Source: Anisus vortex
Taxonomy: Eukaryota; Mollusca; Gastropoda; Planorbidae
NCBI GenBank assembly: GCA_949126835.1
Contig: OX421509.1
Coordinates: 15,593,624 to 15,657,623 of the forward strand
Reading direction: 5' to 3'
DNA: 64,000 bases
Each line of letters opens with the position of its first letter. The first letter of the stretch is position 1. Below are positions 23,625-36,639 of the stretch, one piece after another. The notes under the pieces are model-generated. The model was not told the DNA's origin. It worked only from the letters and a program-made list of their open reading frames with translations, and did no database searches. Both the position numbers and the translations under genes were made by a program.

Positions 23625-23645
23625 TCAAGGAAGCACAGCAGACAT
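23625..23645 (-). promoter_or_regulatory. Upstream ORF in leader of the 11-finger gene
   Basis: In the spliced leader, between the likely acceptor (AG at 23650-23651) and the main ATG, there is an ATG followed by six sense codons in total and a stop: MSAVLP. It ends about 20 bases before the main start. Short uORFs can lower translation of the main frame. This depends on the splice acceptor being used, which I infer from the pyrimidine-rich stretch before TTGGCAG. Confidence 0.45.
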
Positions 23646-24189
23646 TTTACTGCCAAAAGAAAAGTTAAATTGTACAAAATGAATAATGCAATAGTAACCT
23701 AATCTTTTGTAAACATATAATTCATATATCACATATGGAATCTGAGTGTTGGGCCAGGGCCCTTTTGTTTCAGATTCTAATATATGCCATGTTATTTGCT
23801 AGTTACTATGTTACAAATGTCTATTACTTTATTTTACCCATCTGGAGAGGTTGCATCAAAATCAGGTAAATAACGATGGGTTAAAATCAGGCAGGCTATG
23901 TGGAATTAGGTGGCCCAGAGAAGTTTGGAGTGAATACAACAGTTAAGAAAGGAAACTAATTTGATTTAAATTAAAGATTTGACATTACGATAGCTTGTTA
24001 CCGAAAAAAGAAAAGATCATTTTAAAGTCTATTCAATATTAAAGTAACGTTTCTAAAATCTTGGCATACCTGTAGACGTGTGATCAGAATTTTTTTTATC
24101 AACTATATATCCTTTCAGTAAGATGCATGTTATTCCCAGCAACTGATATATTATGACCTACTTAAGAACTTTTTTCTAACCACAGAATA

Positions 24190-24270
24190 GAAATATGAAA
24201 CAGAATGCGCAATCCCTATATGCGCAGTCACTAAAAGTGAAGCTCGGCTTCCACCATTTTCATTTCCTTT
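24190..24270 (-). promoter_or_regulatory. Possible promoter of the 11-finger gene
   Basis: This stretch is richer in CG than its surroundings. It has two TGCGCA motifs (NRF1 half-site-like) and, on the minus strand, AAAATGGTGGAAG, which resembles a YY1 site. It lies about 0.6 kb upstream of the coding exon in the correct orientation, where a non-coding first exon would be expected. No TATA box is evident. The call is an inference from motif content only. Confidence 0.3.
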
Positions 24271-25594
24271 TTTATTCAAGTCAGCATTTCAACATTATCT
24301 GATTATATGGGTTATATTGCCGCTTTGAAAGGATAGCTTAGGCCTAGGTATCATACCAGTAACTACAGTTACAGAGATGTACAATTCTAAACCGGCATAA
24401 TGTTAACAATTTATAAAAGACTGTAGGCCTAATCCATTTTAATACACACACTTTAAATTAGTGTAAGCCTGTAAGTTATAGCCTACAGGCCTACACTAAC
24501 CTATTGGTTAAACGCTACAAGCTACGGTAGTTTTAGGTAGATAGTATAAACCTAAGTTTTCATATAGGTACAATACCTATGGGTAAGCATAAAGCTAAAA
24601 CACTAATAATGCCTTTCTATACTATAAACAAATTCTATTGGGGAACTATTAAAAATATTTAAAGCATTATAGAGGTAGCTTATTGACAAATATTGAGTTT
24701 AGTCAATGCTAGGCTATAATTAGGCCTACATAGGCTATATAGGACACTATATAGTTATGTAGGCCTATATAACTATATAGTTTATGATAACAAACAAGAA
24801 GGGAATAGGTCTAAGTTAAAAAGCCATTGATGTTAAATGTAAAGGTAGCCTATTTTTGAGCTGACAGACTTCACAAGAATGTGTGAAACTTGAAGTGGCC
24901 ATGGGGTATGGACAAAGACCATTGTAAATGCGTGATTACAACGGTCTTGTTTGCAACTGAGTTACACATGTTGAGATAGTAACAAAGAGACCTAGTTTTA
25001 TGGCAGACATGGATGGGTCGGCAGATCTATGAACTAAAAAGTTTCTTTCACAAGTTTCTTTCACGTGTTGAAATGTTACCATCACTTTGCTTCATATTGG
25101 AATCATTTTAAACTTCTATTCTCAAATAACTTTTTCTTTTATTTCACTTAACTGACTTAATACATCAATGATTTGATATATTATTTATACCTTTTGTTTA
25201 ACAATTTGTTAATTGAATACAAAGGAACAAGAATGATTAACAGATCCATAGAGACTTACAGACACACGGAGAGCTGTCTCAGTGCCATCTTGCACTGAGT
25301 GTAGTGTACAGAATTCTGCATAGGAGCTGAAAATAAACATTTTTAGTTTTATATAATTCGTTCAGATTATTTAAAATAAAATCACAAAACTATAGTTTAT
25401 ACTTAATTATTTACATTTATGGAGGGAAGGGGGAGGGGCGGTGAGCGATAAAATTGATAAATGGGGTGGTGAGCCAAAAAAATTTTGACAACCTATAGAT
25501 TATAACTATTATTTCACAGGTAGGTCAGTTTTAGGATTGTAAAATTGTAGGCCTTCCGAAGTCAATCAATATTATAGTGCATAAGCATATTTGC

Positions 25595-26032
25595 CAGGGC
25601 TGTGGATTCAGAGTCTAGGAGTCGGAGGAAATTTTGCAAATTTTGGGTACCTGGAGTCGCAGTGGGCAAACAATGCACTGACTCCAAGTTTTACTAAATT
25701 TAGATTGGAATTTTAAAAAAAGCAAGCTTAAATGTCCCAATTCACAAAAAGTTATAATTAGCCTAGGCCTAATGACTTCTTTACTGTAAGAATAAAGACC
25801 AATGCATGCAGTGCCTCAAGTAACCGCAAAACTAACATGTTTAGTGACCGTGAAGAAGCATGCTTTTCATGTGCTTCATTATTCATTATATGGCACACAA
25901 CGCACAATTAGGAGCGGCAGTGCTTATATTTTTTATAGTGTAATAGTGTTGTTGTACTGAGGAGTCGGAAGTACAAAAAACTGAGGAGTCAAGAGTTGGA
26001 ACATTTATCTACCAACTCCACACACAGCCCTG
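25595..26032. mobile_element. hAT-like MITE (CAGGGCTGTGG ends)
   Basis: Ends CAGGGCTGTGGATTC and GACTCC-like...CACACAGCCCTG form inverted repeats. Interior repeats of GGAGTC occur near both ends. Flanks ATATTTGC and CTATTTAC match at 6 of 8 positions, which is consistent with a decayed target duplication. Confidence 0.7.
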
Positions 26033-26954
26033 CTATTTACTAAAAAAACTAATTGATCTAAAATTCTTAAATCTAATGGCTTTATTATAAAAAATATAAT
26101 TACAAAGGATTATTAAATGATAAATAGGGATCTAGACTAGGCTAAATAATATTAGGCTAGATAAAGTATTATTAGATAGGCCAAACTTAATAAATCTAAG
26201 ATAAAGATAACCATTTACAGTACACATATTGTATGTCTGCTAACTAATAATCATGATCATTTCTTCATTTGCATTAGTTAATATTATAAATTATTATCGT
26301 TACTTTTTACTTTCTGAACTTTCACAATCATGATCATGTGTTACGGTTCAATTTGTATGTGGAGGGTAAAGAGATAGAAACCTCTTGGAGCATTTTAATA
26401 ACAGACAATGAGGGGATAAAATCTCTAATTAGGCCTACTTAAAACCATTCAGTCTGAATTTGATAGCTTAAGTAACTATAGCTAAGCTTACAAATGGGGG
26501 AAAGGGCGCCATGTCGGAAGTTTTTTTCGGGGAGTAAGGCAAAGGCTATGCCGCCCTCGATTTGTAAACAAGATTTACGTTAGGCCTAATTATTTAAAAG
26601 TTTTAAAATATATTGTTTTTTACAACACGAATATTCGAATACATTGTAGTGTATTTACCACATTAAAGTTAAAAGAAAAATATTAATATATCATTATATA
26701 CAATACCTCATAATAACAGTTATTGTAGAAAAAAAAACGTTATAAATCTAAATTAGGCCGGAAACTTAACAAACAAACGCATGCGCAATCTTTTCTGTAA
26801 AACAGTGTAGAATTAAATTGTCGAAAAATTCCGCAAAATATCAACTAATGTTTTTGCATGGGGATAAGCGATGGACACTAACAAAAAAAATTATTAAATT
26901 TAATTAGGCAAAACGGTTAAATTAAATTTAGAACACACATAAAGTGTTGACAGC

Positions 26955-27215
26955 TGTTGACACATAGATCTCATCATCAACATTGGCTCCATAGTCTCGA
27001 AAGACGATTAGATATGCGCTCCTGTGATTTGGCCAGCCCTGCAAAATTGACTGTGTCTGTGGAGACCTTATAGGCTATCCTTGAGAGACAGGCTCTGTCG
27101 CATCTCTGGCACTTGAAAGATGGACCGTTGGAGATTGTTAGGGGCAGCCTACTTTTCTTCGCTGCTCGTTTAGCCTCCGCCATAAGGCGAAGTTTGCCCT
27201 CTGCCGCATTTTTAA
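26955..27215 (-). pseudogene. LINE 3' fragment with CxxC finger
   Basis: Minus frame reads KRAAKKSRLPLTISNGPSFK, then CQRCDRACLSRIAYK and LAKSQERISNRLSRLWSQC before a stop. This is the C-terminal finger of non-LTR retrotransposon polyproteins (pattern FxCxxCxRxCxSRIG). The histidine part of the finger is altered. 5'-truncated and not functional. Confidence 0.7.
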
Positions 27216-27224
27216 TAATAATAA

Positions 27225-27985
27225 TAATTGGTCATTTATATCATGCCTCACTCCATGCTAATGCAAGCATGCTCAGCGCGCTCACAAAAACGAAAGGACA
27301 ATAACACTCTAAAATAGTTTTAATAAGGTTTCGGCCGATGGAGGCACGAAACGACAATAACATTTTAAAATAGTTTTGAACAAGTATTTTGCTGATGGAT
27401 GTGTACTTCATCAACTTAGTTGAAAAGAAAAGTCTTAAAATTCTTCTTAAATGCTTTTTTTGGCACAGTTTTTCAGTGTCTCAGGTAAGCCGTTCCACAG
27501 TGAAGGCGCCACAGATTCAAACGAGCGTACACCAAGAGTTTTTTTTCTGTGACCGTCCAAACCTGGAATTTCCAGGAGAGATTGTGTTGAAGATCACAGC
27601 ATCCTTAACGGGACATGCTTCGGTATAAGCGCTTCGAGATATGCAGGTGCTGTGCCTTCCACGCATCCATAGGTAAGGGACATAATCTTATGATCGATGC
27701 GCTTCGTCACGCACGGGGAGCCAGTGGAGCTCTTTGAGAATTGGAGTGATATGGTCATGCTTCTTTACTCGTGACACAATGCGTGCTGCAGTATTTTGAA
27801 CTTTCTGAAGTCTATCCAGTTGTTTCTGGGGTAAACCCCACAGGCAACTGTTACAATAGTCTAGTCTTGACTGTATTGATGCAACAGCAAAAGCATTGGC
27901 TGTTTTTTTATTTTATTAATCAGAGGTCGCAGCTGACCCAGGGCACGAAGATGGAAGGAGCATACCGGTGTGTAAGGTGCCTCTC
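27225..27985 (-). pseudogene. LINE-B (CR1/L2-like) 3' end fragment 1
   Basis: The minus strand encodes, with frameshifts, the end of a reverse transcriptase: LRALGQLRP, SRLDYCNSCLWGLPQKQLDR, LQKVQNTAARIVSRVKKHDH, ITPILKELHWLPV and LGVRSFESVAPSLWNGLPE. This is the usual CR1/L2-like C-terminus. The 3' tail has GCTGAGCATGCTTGCATTAG, which matches the type-B SINE tail. Catalytic parts are absent. Confidence 0.8.
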
Positions 27986-28614
27986 CAACTAGATCTACAG
28001 GGTATGAAACCTCCGTAAATGAATGTTTTATTAACACTATACGCACATTAATTTCTTTGGTCTTTTGCACTCTATGTATGTAGTACGTGTTAGTGTTGCC
28101 AGAAAATATACCAGAGACCTTCAGAATATATTGGACACCTCCCATTCTTCCCTCCCATTGGGAAAATTAGTCTAAGCTTACATGTCTGGTATTTCTTTTA
28201 CTTTAAAATTTTTACCTGACATTCGGCTGAAATATGTTGGTCTAGGTCCTAGGTACAAGTAGGCCTACAAAGTTAATGCCATGACAATCAACAAAGTAGT
28301 AGGCCTAGATCTAACGTATAAATAATATTTTTAAATTGTATTAGAATATATTAAAAGAGGCATCAATATTATAGGCCTATACTATAATTATAATCAAAAA
28401 TTTAATACCAAACAAAGCTATGTTGACGGACCAGCGAGCTTTAAGATCACAATTAGATCTAGCCTATATTATAATCTGTAGCTAACATGTAGGCTAAAAT
28501 TAATATATCGCCGGCCACCGGGCATAAGACTGCTCTTCGAGCAGAGTCATGAAGAAAATATAGTATATAGTAGGCTATTCATCATCGTCTGTGGCGCTAC
28601 AGCCCACGGGGGCT

Positions 28615-28782
28615 CTTATAAGTTTACAGGGACCGTTCCTTCTAGATAGAAGATTATTACGTCCACTAGGCCCAAAACTCCTGCAGGGCGACAGGGATCC
28701 GTCGGTGGCAGGGATAGAACCCGCGACCTGTCAGTTGGTTTTTGGTTGACAGTCCGGTGAACTAACCGCTGGACCAGCCGGC
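28615..28782 (-). mobile_element. SINE-1, tail type A
   Basis: Complete copy with the same head, body and type-A tail as 616-780. The 3' end of the tail has a short insertion (GGACCGTTCC). Confidence 0.88.
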
Positions 28783-29287
28783 CCTGCCTCACCGGCTCTG
28801 ACCTGCCTCACCGGCTCTTTCTACACACAGTCAGACCAATTGGCTGCTTTCCCCCTCCCTGCCTGCCTGGACCGCAAGCTGTCGCAAGTCAGTCTCAAGT
28901 CTCAACATTATCTACTCAACCTAGACCTGTCTTTCGTCGTTTTCCTCTACTCTAGGATGTTGATTAGGCCTAGGCTATCACCAGTCAGTCTCAACATTAT
29001 AATCTACTCAACCTAGAGTAGGCATATCACCTTCACCCTCTTGTCGTTTGACATTATATCCAGGTGTCATGTCCAGCGTAGCCTGCCCATTTTAATCTCT
29101 GCTATTATTAGTCACTACTATTGTGGGATCTTGATAAAAAAATCTTTTAGTAAAGTACGGTAGGCCTACCAGGTAGCATATTCTCCAATCGTTTTCACCC
29201 GTTGCTGGCCCATATAGATCTATTTGACTAAGGACTTTTCTTACACAGTTAATTTAACATTTCTTTCTCTGATTGTCTTATAATTAT

Positions 29288-29446
29288 CAGACGTTCCTTC
29301 TAGATAGAAGATTACGTCCACTAGGCCCAAAACCCCTGCAGGGCGACACGGATTGGTCGTTGGGAGGGATAGAACTATAGAACCCGCGACGTGTCAGCTG
29401 GTTTTTTGGTTGACAGTCCGGTGAACTAACCGCTAGACCAGCCGGC
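29288..29446 (-). mobile_element. SINE-1, tail type A
   Basis: Near-complete copy with small insertions in the box B region and a shortened AATAAT stretch in the tail. Confidence 0.87.
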
Positions 29447-29910
29447 TATGTGTGTGTGTAGGCTAGGTTTATTGTTTGTGTGTTAAGATCTCACGACTGG
29501 CGTATTGTTTTATGCCTTATTATTATAGAATCATTATAGGCCTGTAGTAGGCTTTGATTTCCATTAGCGAATCAGTAGGCCCTATTTTCAGTTAATTAGG
29601 CCTACCGATCCCAAATATCTGAAATTATTGATTCATTCAAACTTTTATTTTAATTGTTCTATCTGTCATTTTCCTAGGGACATGGTCATGTAGGCCTATG
29701 ATATGATTTATTGTGTGTGTATTCCAGTCCAGCTTTCATTGACGCATCTTTGAATTCTATGAACGATTGTGTGATGTATTTTTATTAGTAGAGTAATAGT
29801 GACCTGCATATAGATCTGAAGTAGCCTAGCTGTCTGAACCGCACTGCAGTATCCTACCCATGGAGTGGGACTATTGTGATCCCATACTCTAGACAGCAAT
29901 TTGTTTGTGT

Positions 29911-30104
29911 ACCGGTAAGTTGATTGGCCTACCATATGTCTGTATACCAGTAAGTGTAAGTCACTGTAAGTTGATTGGCCTACCATATGTCTGTATACCA
30001 GTAAGTTTAAGTTGATTGGCCTACCATATGTCTGTATACCGGTAAGTTGAATGGCCTACCATATGTCTGTATACCGGTAAGTGTAAGTTGATTGGCCTAC
30101 CATA
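29911..30104. repeat. ~37-52-bp tandem repeat, 5 copies
   Basis: Unit core GTTGATTGGCCTACCATATG, TCTGTATACCGGTAAGT. Length varies through GTGTAA inserts. GGTAAGT recurs in each unit and looks like a splice donor. Confidence 0.9.
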
Positions 30105-30117
30105 AATATGCTTCAGA

Positions 30118-30158
30118 TCACTGAGCTATAATATATATATATATAGCTCAGTGCTTCA
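30118..30158. other. Perfect 12-bp-arm palindrome around (TA)n
   Basis: CACTGAGCTATA and TATAGCTCAGTG flank a short TA run, giving a cruciform-capable inverted repeat. Confidence 0.85.
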
Positions 30159-30231
30159 GATGTCAGCGGTGTCAAATAATAATATCTTATTTTCATTAAT
30201 TATTATTGAAGTAATTGAAGCCAGAGCCCAT

Positions 30232-30372
30232 ACAAACCATTATGTAGCGCACCAGGGCAGAAATTTCAGCGACGTCCTCTTGCGTTCTGTAACTTCCTTG
30301 GTTTAGTGCTATAGTTGCTGCCTAGAAGTGTCTCCCCCGGGCATATGCCCCCCCCCCCCATGGAGGGCACCA
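30232..30372. repeat. Dispersed GC-rich repeat, copy 2
   Basis: Same order of shared blocks as 11137-11340, with a deletion in the AT-rich middle and its own C-run. Confidence 0.6.
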
Positions 30373-30882
30373 CCTAGGCTACAGCTCGTTTTAGATTGTA
30401 GTCTTGTTTTGGAGAAAAATAAAGGGAGGGTGTGGACAAGATTATGGAGGGGATCCCCCCCCCTCTCCTAACTCTTAGGTCTGTGGTGATCACACCACTA
30501 TCTTAAAAAGTCTGAGTCATAACACTATCTATATTACGGTTTTTAAGGCTTCAAATTACCCGATAACAAGATCATCAAAACCCTATATGATGGTCATGCT
30601 TGGTCTGTATGAGATATGCTATTGCCATAGAATAGAAATGGATGCAGAGAAACCATGTATAATATATGTGTATTAATATATTATATTACAGTAGATTTTA
30701 TGAAATGCATGTAGTCTTATTTCTATTCTTTGTTTTTATTAATTCCATTATTATCATTGTCTATGCAGTGTTATGAATATGAACTTAATTTGTGAGTAAT
30801 GTAGTTTAGCTTTTATGTACCGGTAACAAACTGCTTAAAATTTGTAATTAATTCATACAAAATATATTCTTAGCAATTTAAT

Positions 30883-31092
30883 TTAATTTACTTATATAGC
30901 GCTTCTATCCATGCTATTTCAGCATGCTCAGTGCGCTCTGTAAACACACTGCTGCCTGCTGGCGCAAATATGTTTACAGGCCCAAAACTCCTGCAGGGCG
31001 ACAGGGATCCGTCGGTGGCCGGGCTAGAACCCGCGACGTGTCAGATGGTTTTTGGTTGACAGTCCGGTGAACTAACCGCTAGGCCAGCCGGC
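30883..31092 (-). mobile_element. SINE-1, tail type B
   Basis: The tRNA-like head and the CAGGAGTTTTGGGCC body are as in type A. They are then joined to a different tail: GAGCGCACTGAGCATGCTGA, AATAGCATGGATAGAAGCGC, TATATAAG and an AATTT-repeat end. This tail matches LINE-B 3' ends. Confidence 0.88.
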
Positions 31093-31149
31093 AATTTCTA
31101 TTTATTGTATATAATATTAATAAATATAATGACATATTGATATATTTCT

Positions 31150-31504
31150 AAATAGTTTATATTGTATTATATGCACCATATTAAATTCTTTCCAAAGTTT
31201 TCAAAATAGAGTAATAAATCCTTCTTAGCAAAATTTCATTTCAATATTGTAATTTATCTGAGATTCTTATAAAATAGTTTATATTATATGCACCATATTA
31301 AATTCTTTTTAAAGTTTTCAAAATAGATTAATAAATGCTGCTAAGCAAAATTTCATTTCAATATTGTAATTTATCTGAGATTCTTATAAAATAGTTTATA
31401 TTATATGCACCATATTAAATTCTTTCCATAGTTTTCAAAATAGATTAATAAATGCTGCTAAGCAAAATTTCATTTCAATATTGTAATTTATCTGAGATTC
31501 TTTT
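31150..31504. repeat. ~117-bp tandem repeat, 3 copies
   Basis: Starts at about 31150, 31272 and 31388 with AAATAGTTTATATT. Copies 2 and 3 are nearly identical, so the duplication is recent. Confidence 0.9.
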
Positions 31505-32097
31505 TAAATAAATTATTTTTGTTTAATGATAATGATTTAGAGAATTCATTTCGTTTACTGTATATATTGTCTACAACAAGCTACACCATTACTATTTTGT
31601 TATATATCTGCCAACATTGGATAAAACAAGCAACATTTCAAATAACAAAATAATAGGCCTACCAATAATAGTATAGACAAGAAAAAAAAAACACCTGATA
31701 AAACTCATACATATGTGTATAATTTCTGAAGAAAGAAAGTTATGCAATAGTTGACAATGATGATTACATTAGAATTAGATGATTACGTTAAATGATTACA
31801 TTATTTTATAAAAAAATGTTTCAGAAAAACTTTAAAAAAAATTACACTTTTGTAGAAATTGTAGTGTAGAGCATGAAAAAGTACAGAGAACTTATTATAT
31901 TGGTACTGTAGTTTTTAGTGAGTGTGTGTGTTACAATTTACAAACAAAGCCCATAGTTTAACAAATGTAATACAGTAGCTTTATAGATAATACAAGTGTG
32001 AATTTCACAGAATCACTCTTGCCAAATTTGATTTTTATCCAAAGGGATTTGTACTGAATAAGAAGATGTTCAGCTCAAACTAAATTAAAAGAACTGA

Positions 32098-32305
32098 CGC
32101 CATCCAGAATAAAACAAAAATAACAGATGCCATCCAGAATTAAACTAAAATAATAGATGCCATCCAGAATGAAACTAAAATAATAGATGCCATCCAGAAT
32201 TAAACTAAAATAACAGATGCCATCCAGAATTAAACTAAAATAACAGATGCCATCCAGAATTAAACTAAAATAATAGATGCCATCCAGAATGAAACTAAAA
32301 TAACT
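32098..32305. repeat. 30-bp tandem repeat, about 7 copies
   Basis: The unit is AGATGCCATCCAGAATTAAA plus CTAAAATAA, with a few substitutions between copies. It lies about 150 bases downstream of the two-finger gene's stop codon, so it may fall in that gene's 3' UTR. Confidence 0.9.
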
Positions 32306-32456
32306 GAATTAAAAGACCCAATTAGCATTTTGTAAAGTGAAGTAAGAAATTAAAAAAAAAATATCTTGAACAAACATTATTTCCATTTAAATTTAAACTG
32401 TGTAAACAAATATATAAGAACATACTACAGTATATGGTGTTGTAGTAAATGCACTT

Positions 32457-32846
<390 letters not shown>

Positions 32847-33544
32847 CTAATGGACATGTACCTATACAACCAGAGGTTTTATGGCACTCAAGGTTTCAGC
32901 TATTCTATTTGTGCAAACAAACCTTTAGTGTTTGATAACTGTTTCAGCCTTTTAATGCAGACTTTGAAAATTCACAGGCATATGTTGGTTTAGCAGCTAG
33001 AATGTCTGAAATTAAAAGGAAAACAACTAATTGTTAATGTGATGTCAAAGTTGGGGTAAAAATTATTCATAGCTTTTTGCCCATTTCTTTTTTTTTTCTT
33101 AGCTAAGCAGGAGACACAGATAAGAGCCTGTAATAATTCTAACAAAAATTAATTAGATCAACAAAATAGATCCGAGTTTTCATCACAACAATATTAATTT
33201 AAATATATCTAACAAGAGAATTAAAATGAATGGTTCTAGTTCTATTGGTTTAAAATATTAAACCCTTAATCCAAGCTTGATGTGAGGCATTTTGAAATGA
33301 ATGCAATTCAGTTAACTGTAAAATACACACAGAACATTGTGAGTCACTTTAGGTAAGTATGTAAGTAGGTACATTAAAAAAAATATATTAGTATTTAGAT
33401 TTTTGCTGAATATTTGCATGCTGCTCACAGAAATTAAACAATCATCATTATCACTTATACTTATATAATGATTATATATCCTTAAAACTACCTTTTAATT
33501 TTAAGTAGGTAAGACCACTAATATAGTGTTTTAAGAACGGGTAG

Positions 33545-33600
33545 CAATTATCTTATACATTACAGACGCTCCTCCTATAAAGAAGATTATTGCGTCCTAT
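33545..33600 (-). repeat. LINE-A 3' tail fragment
   Basis: Minus strand reads ATAGGACGCAATAATCTTCT then TATAGGAGGAGCGTCTGTAA. It joins the LINE-A terminal sequence to the type-A SINE tail, and so shows they are one tail. Confidence 0.65.
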
Positions 33601-33769
33601 CAGTTTCAATTAGCATTTTAACATTAACATATATAAAAACAGATAGCTTTTCCTATTTTTGTAAAGATGAACAATTTATATAAAAATAACCATGACATGT
33701 CTATTTTGTATTTTATATCATACAAGCTAAATTTTCTGACGCTTCCTGGGGGAAAATAAAACAGGCCTG

Positions 33770-34190
33770 TATAAGCTACAGATAATTTTTTTTATAAACT
33801 ACAATGAACAGAAAACTATAGCTCTAACAATTTGAATTTTTTTTTTACTTACTGAAGACATTTAGGAAAGTACGGTAATTTAAAATAAATATTGTAATCA
33901 GGTTAAAAATAGGCTAGTCTTTTTATTTAATAAAAAGCTAAATTGCCAGCGGATTTACCATCTTTTTTTTCAAAAGTACAGTACCGTAGATAATATTAAT
34001 TGAAATAAAAAAACGGTATAGAATAACTGAACTGGGGACGACCGCATGGCAGTCTGATACGTTATTTCAAATGTAAAATATGAGGCAATAAAGTCACATG
34101 TCTTTAATAAACCAATTTGATTGGTTAAACACACACAAAGAGCTTTATATAAATGTAGATATTTAGGACAGTACAATTATAATAAATGAA
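33770..34190 (-). repeat. SINE-3-related dispersed repeat
   Basis: Aligns with 49075-49600 across several blocks (TATAAACTACAA.GAACA, CATTTAGGAAAG, AAATAAATATTGTAATC, AAAGTCACATGTCTTTAA). The tRNA-like part is degenerate (GGGGACGACCGCATGGCAGT). Confidence 0.55.
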
Positions 34191-35278
34191 CCATTGATTA
34201 AGAAATCTTCCATAGCCAACCTGTGGCAGTGAGCAATTTAGTATTTTGATTCACCATAAAAAAATGTCTCACCCATGTGTTACATGAATTAGTCCAAAAA
34301 AAAAATGGCTGGGTTAGATGGGAATTGAAATATAATAATAATATATTATCTTAAAAGATATTTAGAGCTAAGTTATCTTCTAATCTTTAAAAAACTTGCT
34401 GCTCTTTAAAAAAAAAAAAAGGAATAAAATATATATTATTGGTTATTATTTAACAACATACTTTTAAATAATAAAAGCACAACCTCTTTTTCATTATAAC
34501 AATATCAAGCTTGATAGATTTTAGCATTAAGAAAATGAGAATAACAGGGTCTATGAAACATGTTTAGTTTCACTAGGCTCTAAATTAATAATAAAAGCCA
34601 ATACTGAATAAAACCTTTAACTGATTAACAATGAGTTATGACTTATGACCTATGTATAAGCGATTATACATTTATTATAGGACAAGAAACAACAATTTTT
34701 TTTTAAGAGAATCATATATTTGGACATAGCTTAGGGACATTTGGTTTGTCCACCAACAGACATTGTTGAGACAAAGAGTTAAAAAATAAACTCATTAAAT
34801 GTTGCAGACATTGATTAGATTTTAAATTCTGAGAGTATTTTTAATTATAAACACAATTTTTGCTGTGACATCACCAGGAGGAGGGAGGGGTATTTTCATC
34901 AATCAATATGAAAGAGAAATGTATGATCATTATTTGATTTATGGATTTCTATAAATAAAAATCAGTTGCGATAAAAAAACAACAACAATATTAACATTCC
35001 CAAAACAAAAACACACATCTTTAACCTTCATCATATGATAATGATTGTAAAATCTGTTAGTTTTAATTGTTTTTAGCTCTATTTTAATTATTGTTTAGAG
35101 TAAATGACCTCACCACCTATCGAACACCACTAAAAAAAACATTAGGAGTTTTTTTATTTTCATATCTACTAAGAAAATGATATCAATTTAAAGAAAGTAG
35201 TACTTCCTCAATATCCTTAGGGCATTTCAGTTCGGGGAAGAGCATTTTTGTAATACAAAAGTGCTGACATTTGGAGCC

Positions 35279-35330
35279 ATGATGGCGGCTATGTTAAAAG
35301 CCTCCCACTGGATCAACAAAGGTGGTATCC
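35279..35330 (+). CDS. Possible first coding exon, unidentified gene
   Basis: The sequence around ATGATGGCGGCTATG has the YY1-like context often seen at the start of housekeeping genes. It reads MMAAMLKASHWINKGG, with possible donors at 35321 (GTGGTA) and 35333 (GTTAAG). Unspliced, the frame stops after about 48 codons. A possible second exon begins after TTTTACTAG near 35557 and is rich in Glu, Lys and Arg, but I cannot fix its frame. A mitochondrial-type leader is conceivable from the Ala, Lys, Arg and aromatic content. No family is recognised. Confidence 0.3.
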
Positions 35331-36466
35331 GGGTTAAGACTACTTTTCCTTTCTTTTTTACGTTTAAAATGTGTTTGCTATTTGATCATCACTTGCAATA
35401 CTTGCATATAGTTAAGTAATAATGTTGTTATAATTTACAATGCTTATTTATAGTAATGTTTGTTTTAAAGGGGTGTTCGCAATGAAGTACGCACAACTTT
35501 TTTCTGTTGCAGCGAATATCTAAAAAATGACTAAAAGTAAAATGCACCTCATTTTACTAGAGCAGGACTCAGGAGAGAAGAAGAGCAGAAACAAACACAG
35601 AAAAGAGAGGGGTCAAGAAAAGTAATTCCAGTAAGCTCTGATATCAGCAGCGAAGATTCAGATCTACTACAACTAATGGAACTATAAATGGCTGTGGAGG
35701 ATGACGACAATAGCTTGGCAAGATATACAATTGTTGTCAGGCGTCTGTCAAGGGTGCAAAAAAAAAATGGGGAGGGGCAGAGGTTTGGGTGCAGTATGAA
35801 GCGTGATGGCCTGTGGCATGCACAGTGCACACAGAGTTGCGCTACTTTGAAACATGACACTTTTGTGCTGCCCTGACCAGTGGTGACATCTTCCGACAGA
35901 TGGTATAAGATCTGTGTTTAGATTTGTACTTTTGTTAGCCTTTTAGATATCTTATTTCTTTGCTTTTTTTTGTTAAAAATTCATATGGCAGCTAGTCAAG
36001 TTTATGTCAATAATTCACATATTTTTAACAAAGAAATTTTAGATTACATTGCTGATTTTTAAGTCTTTAGTGTTTTTGTTTGTTTAAAAGTACAGTACAG
36101 ACCTTTTTACTCTGACCCCGGTTGTCATGAAAAAGGGGCGTTCCTGACATGCGCAATCACTTTTCCAACTATCTTAGTTAGTATTTAAGGGCAGAATATT
36201 TGTTTAACCTTCTTTAAACTTAGTATTTTACAAAAGGCATTGTGGTTTTTTAATGTTATTATAGTTGTTTTTTAATTGTAGATAATTAAAATACATGGAA
36301 ACTTTATACTAAGTACCTAGGGAGCAAACTGTTAAAAAAGAAGAACGTTTAGAAACAGTTTTTGTGATGGCATATAGAATAGAAGTCATATTTATATAGG
36401 CAAGGGACTTTTTTTTCTAAAATTTAATTTTATAACTTATATATATAGCTTAATAGCTTATCTTAT

Positions 36467-36624
36467 CTTATAAGTTTACAGACGTTCCTTCTAGATAGAA
36501 GATTATTACGTCCACTAGGCCCAAAACTCCTGCAGGGCGACAGGGATCCGTCGGTGGCAGGGATAGAACCCGCGACCTGTCCATTGGTTTTTGGTTGACA
36601 GTCTGGTGAACTAACCGCTGGACT
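36467..36624 (-). mobile_element. SINE-1, tail type A, 5' end lost
   Basis: Type-A copy lacking the last few bases of its head (GCCGGCTG). Confidence 0.85.
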
Positions 36625-36639
36625 TCACTTTATAGTTAG

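Larger units (their letters stand above)
33005..35278. other. AT-rich stretch upstream of the two-finger gene
   Basis: No coding frame is recognised. It probably holds the first intron and promoter of the minus-strand two-finger gene. It includes the LINE-A tail relic (33545) and the SINE-3-like repeat (33770). Confidence 0.5.
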
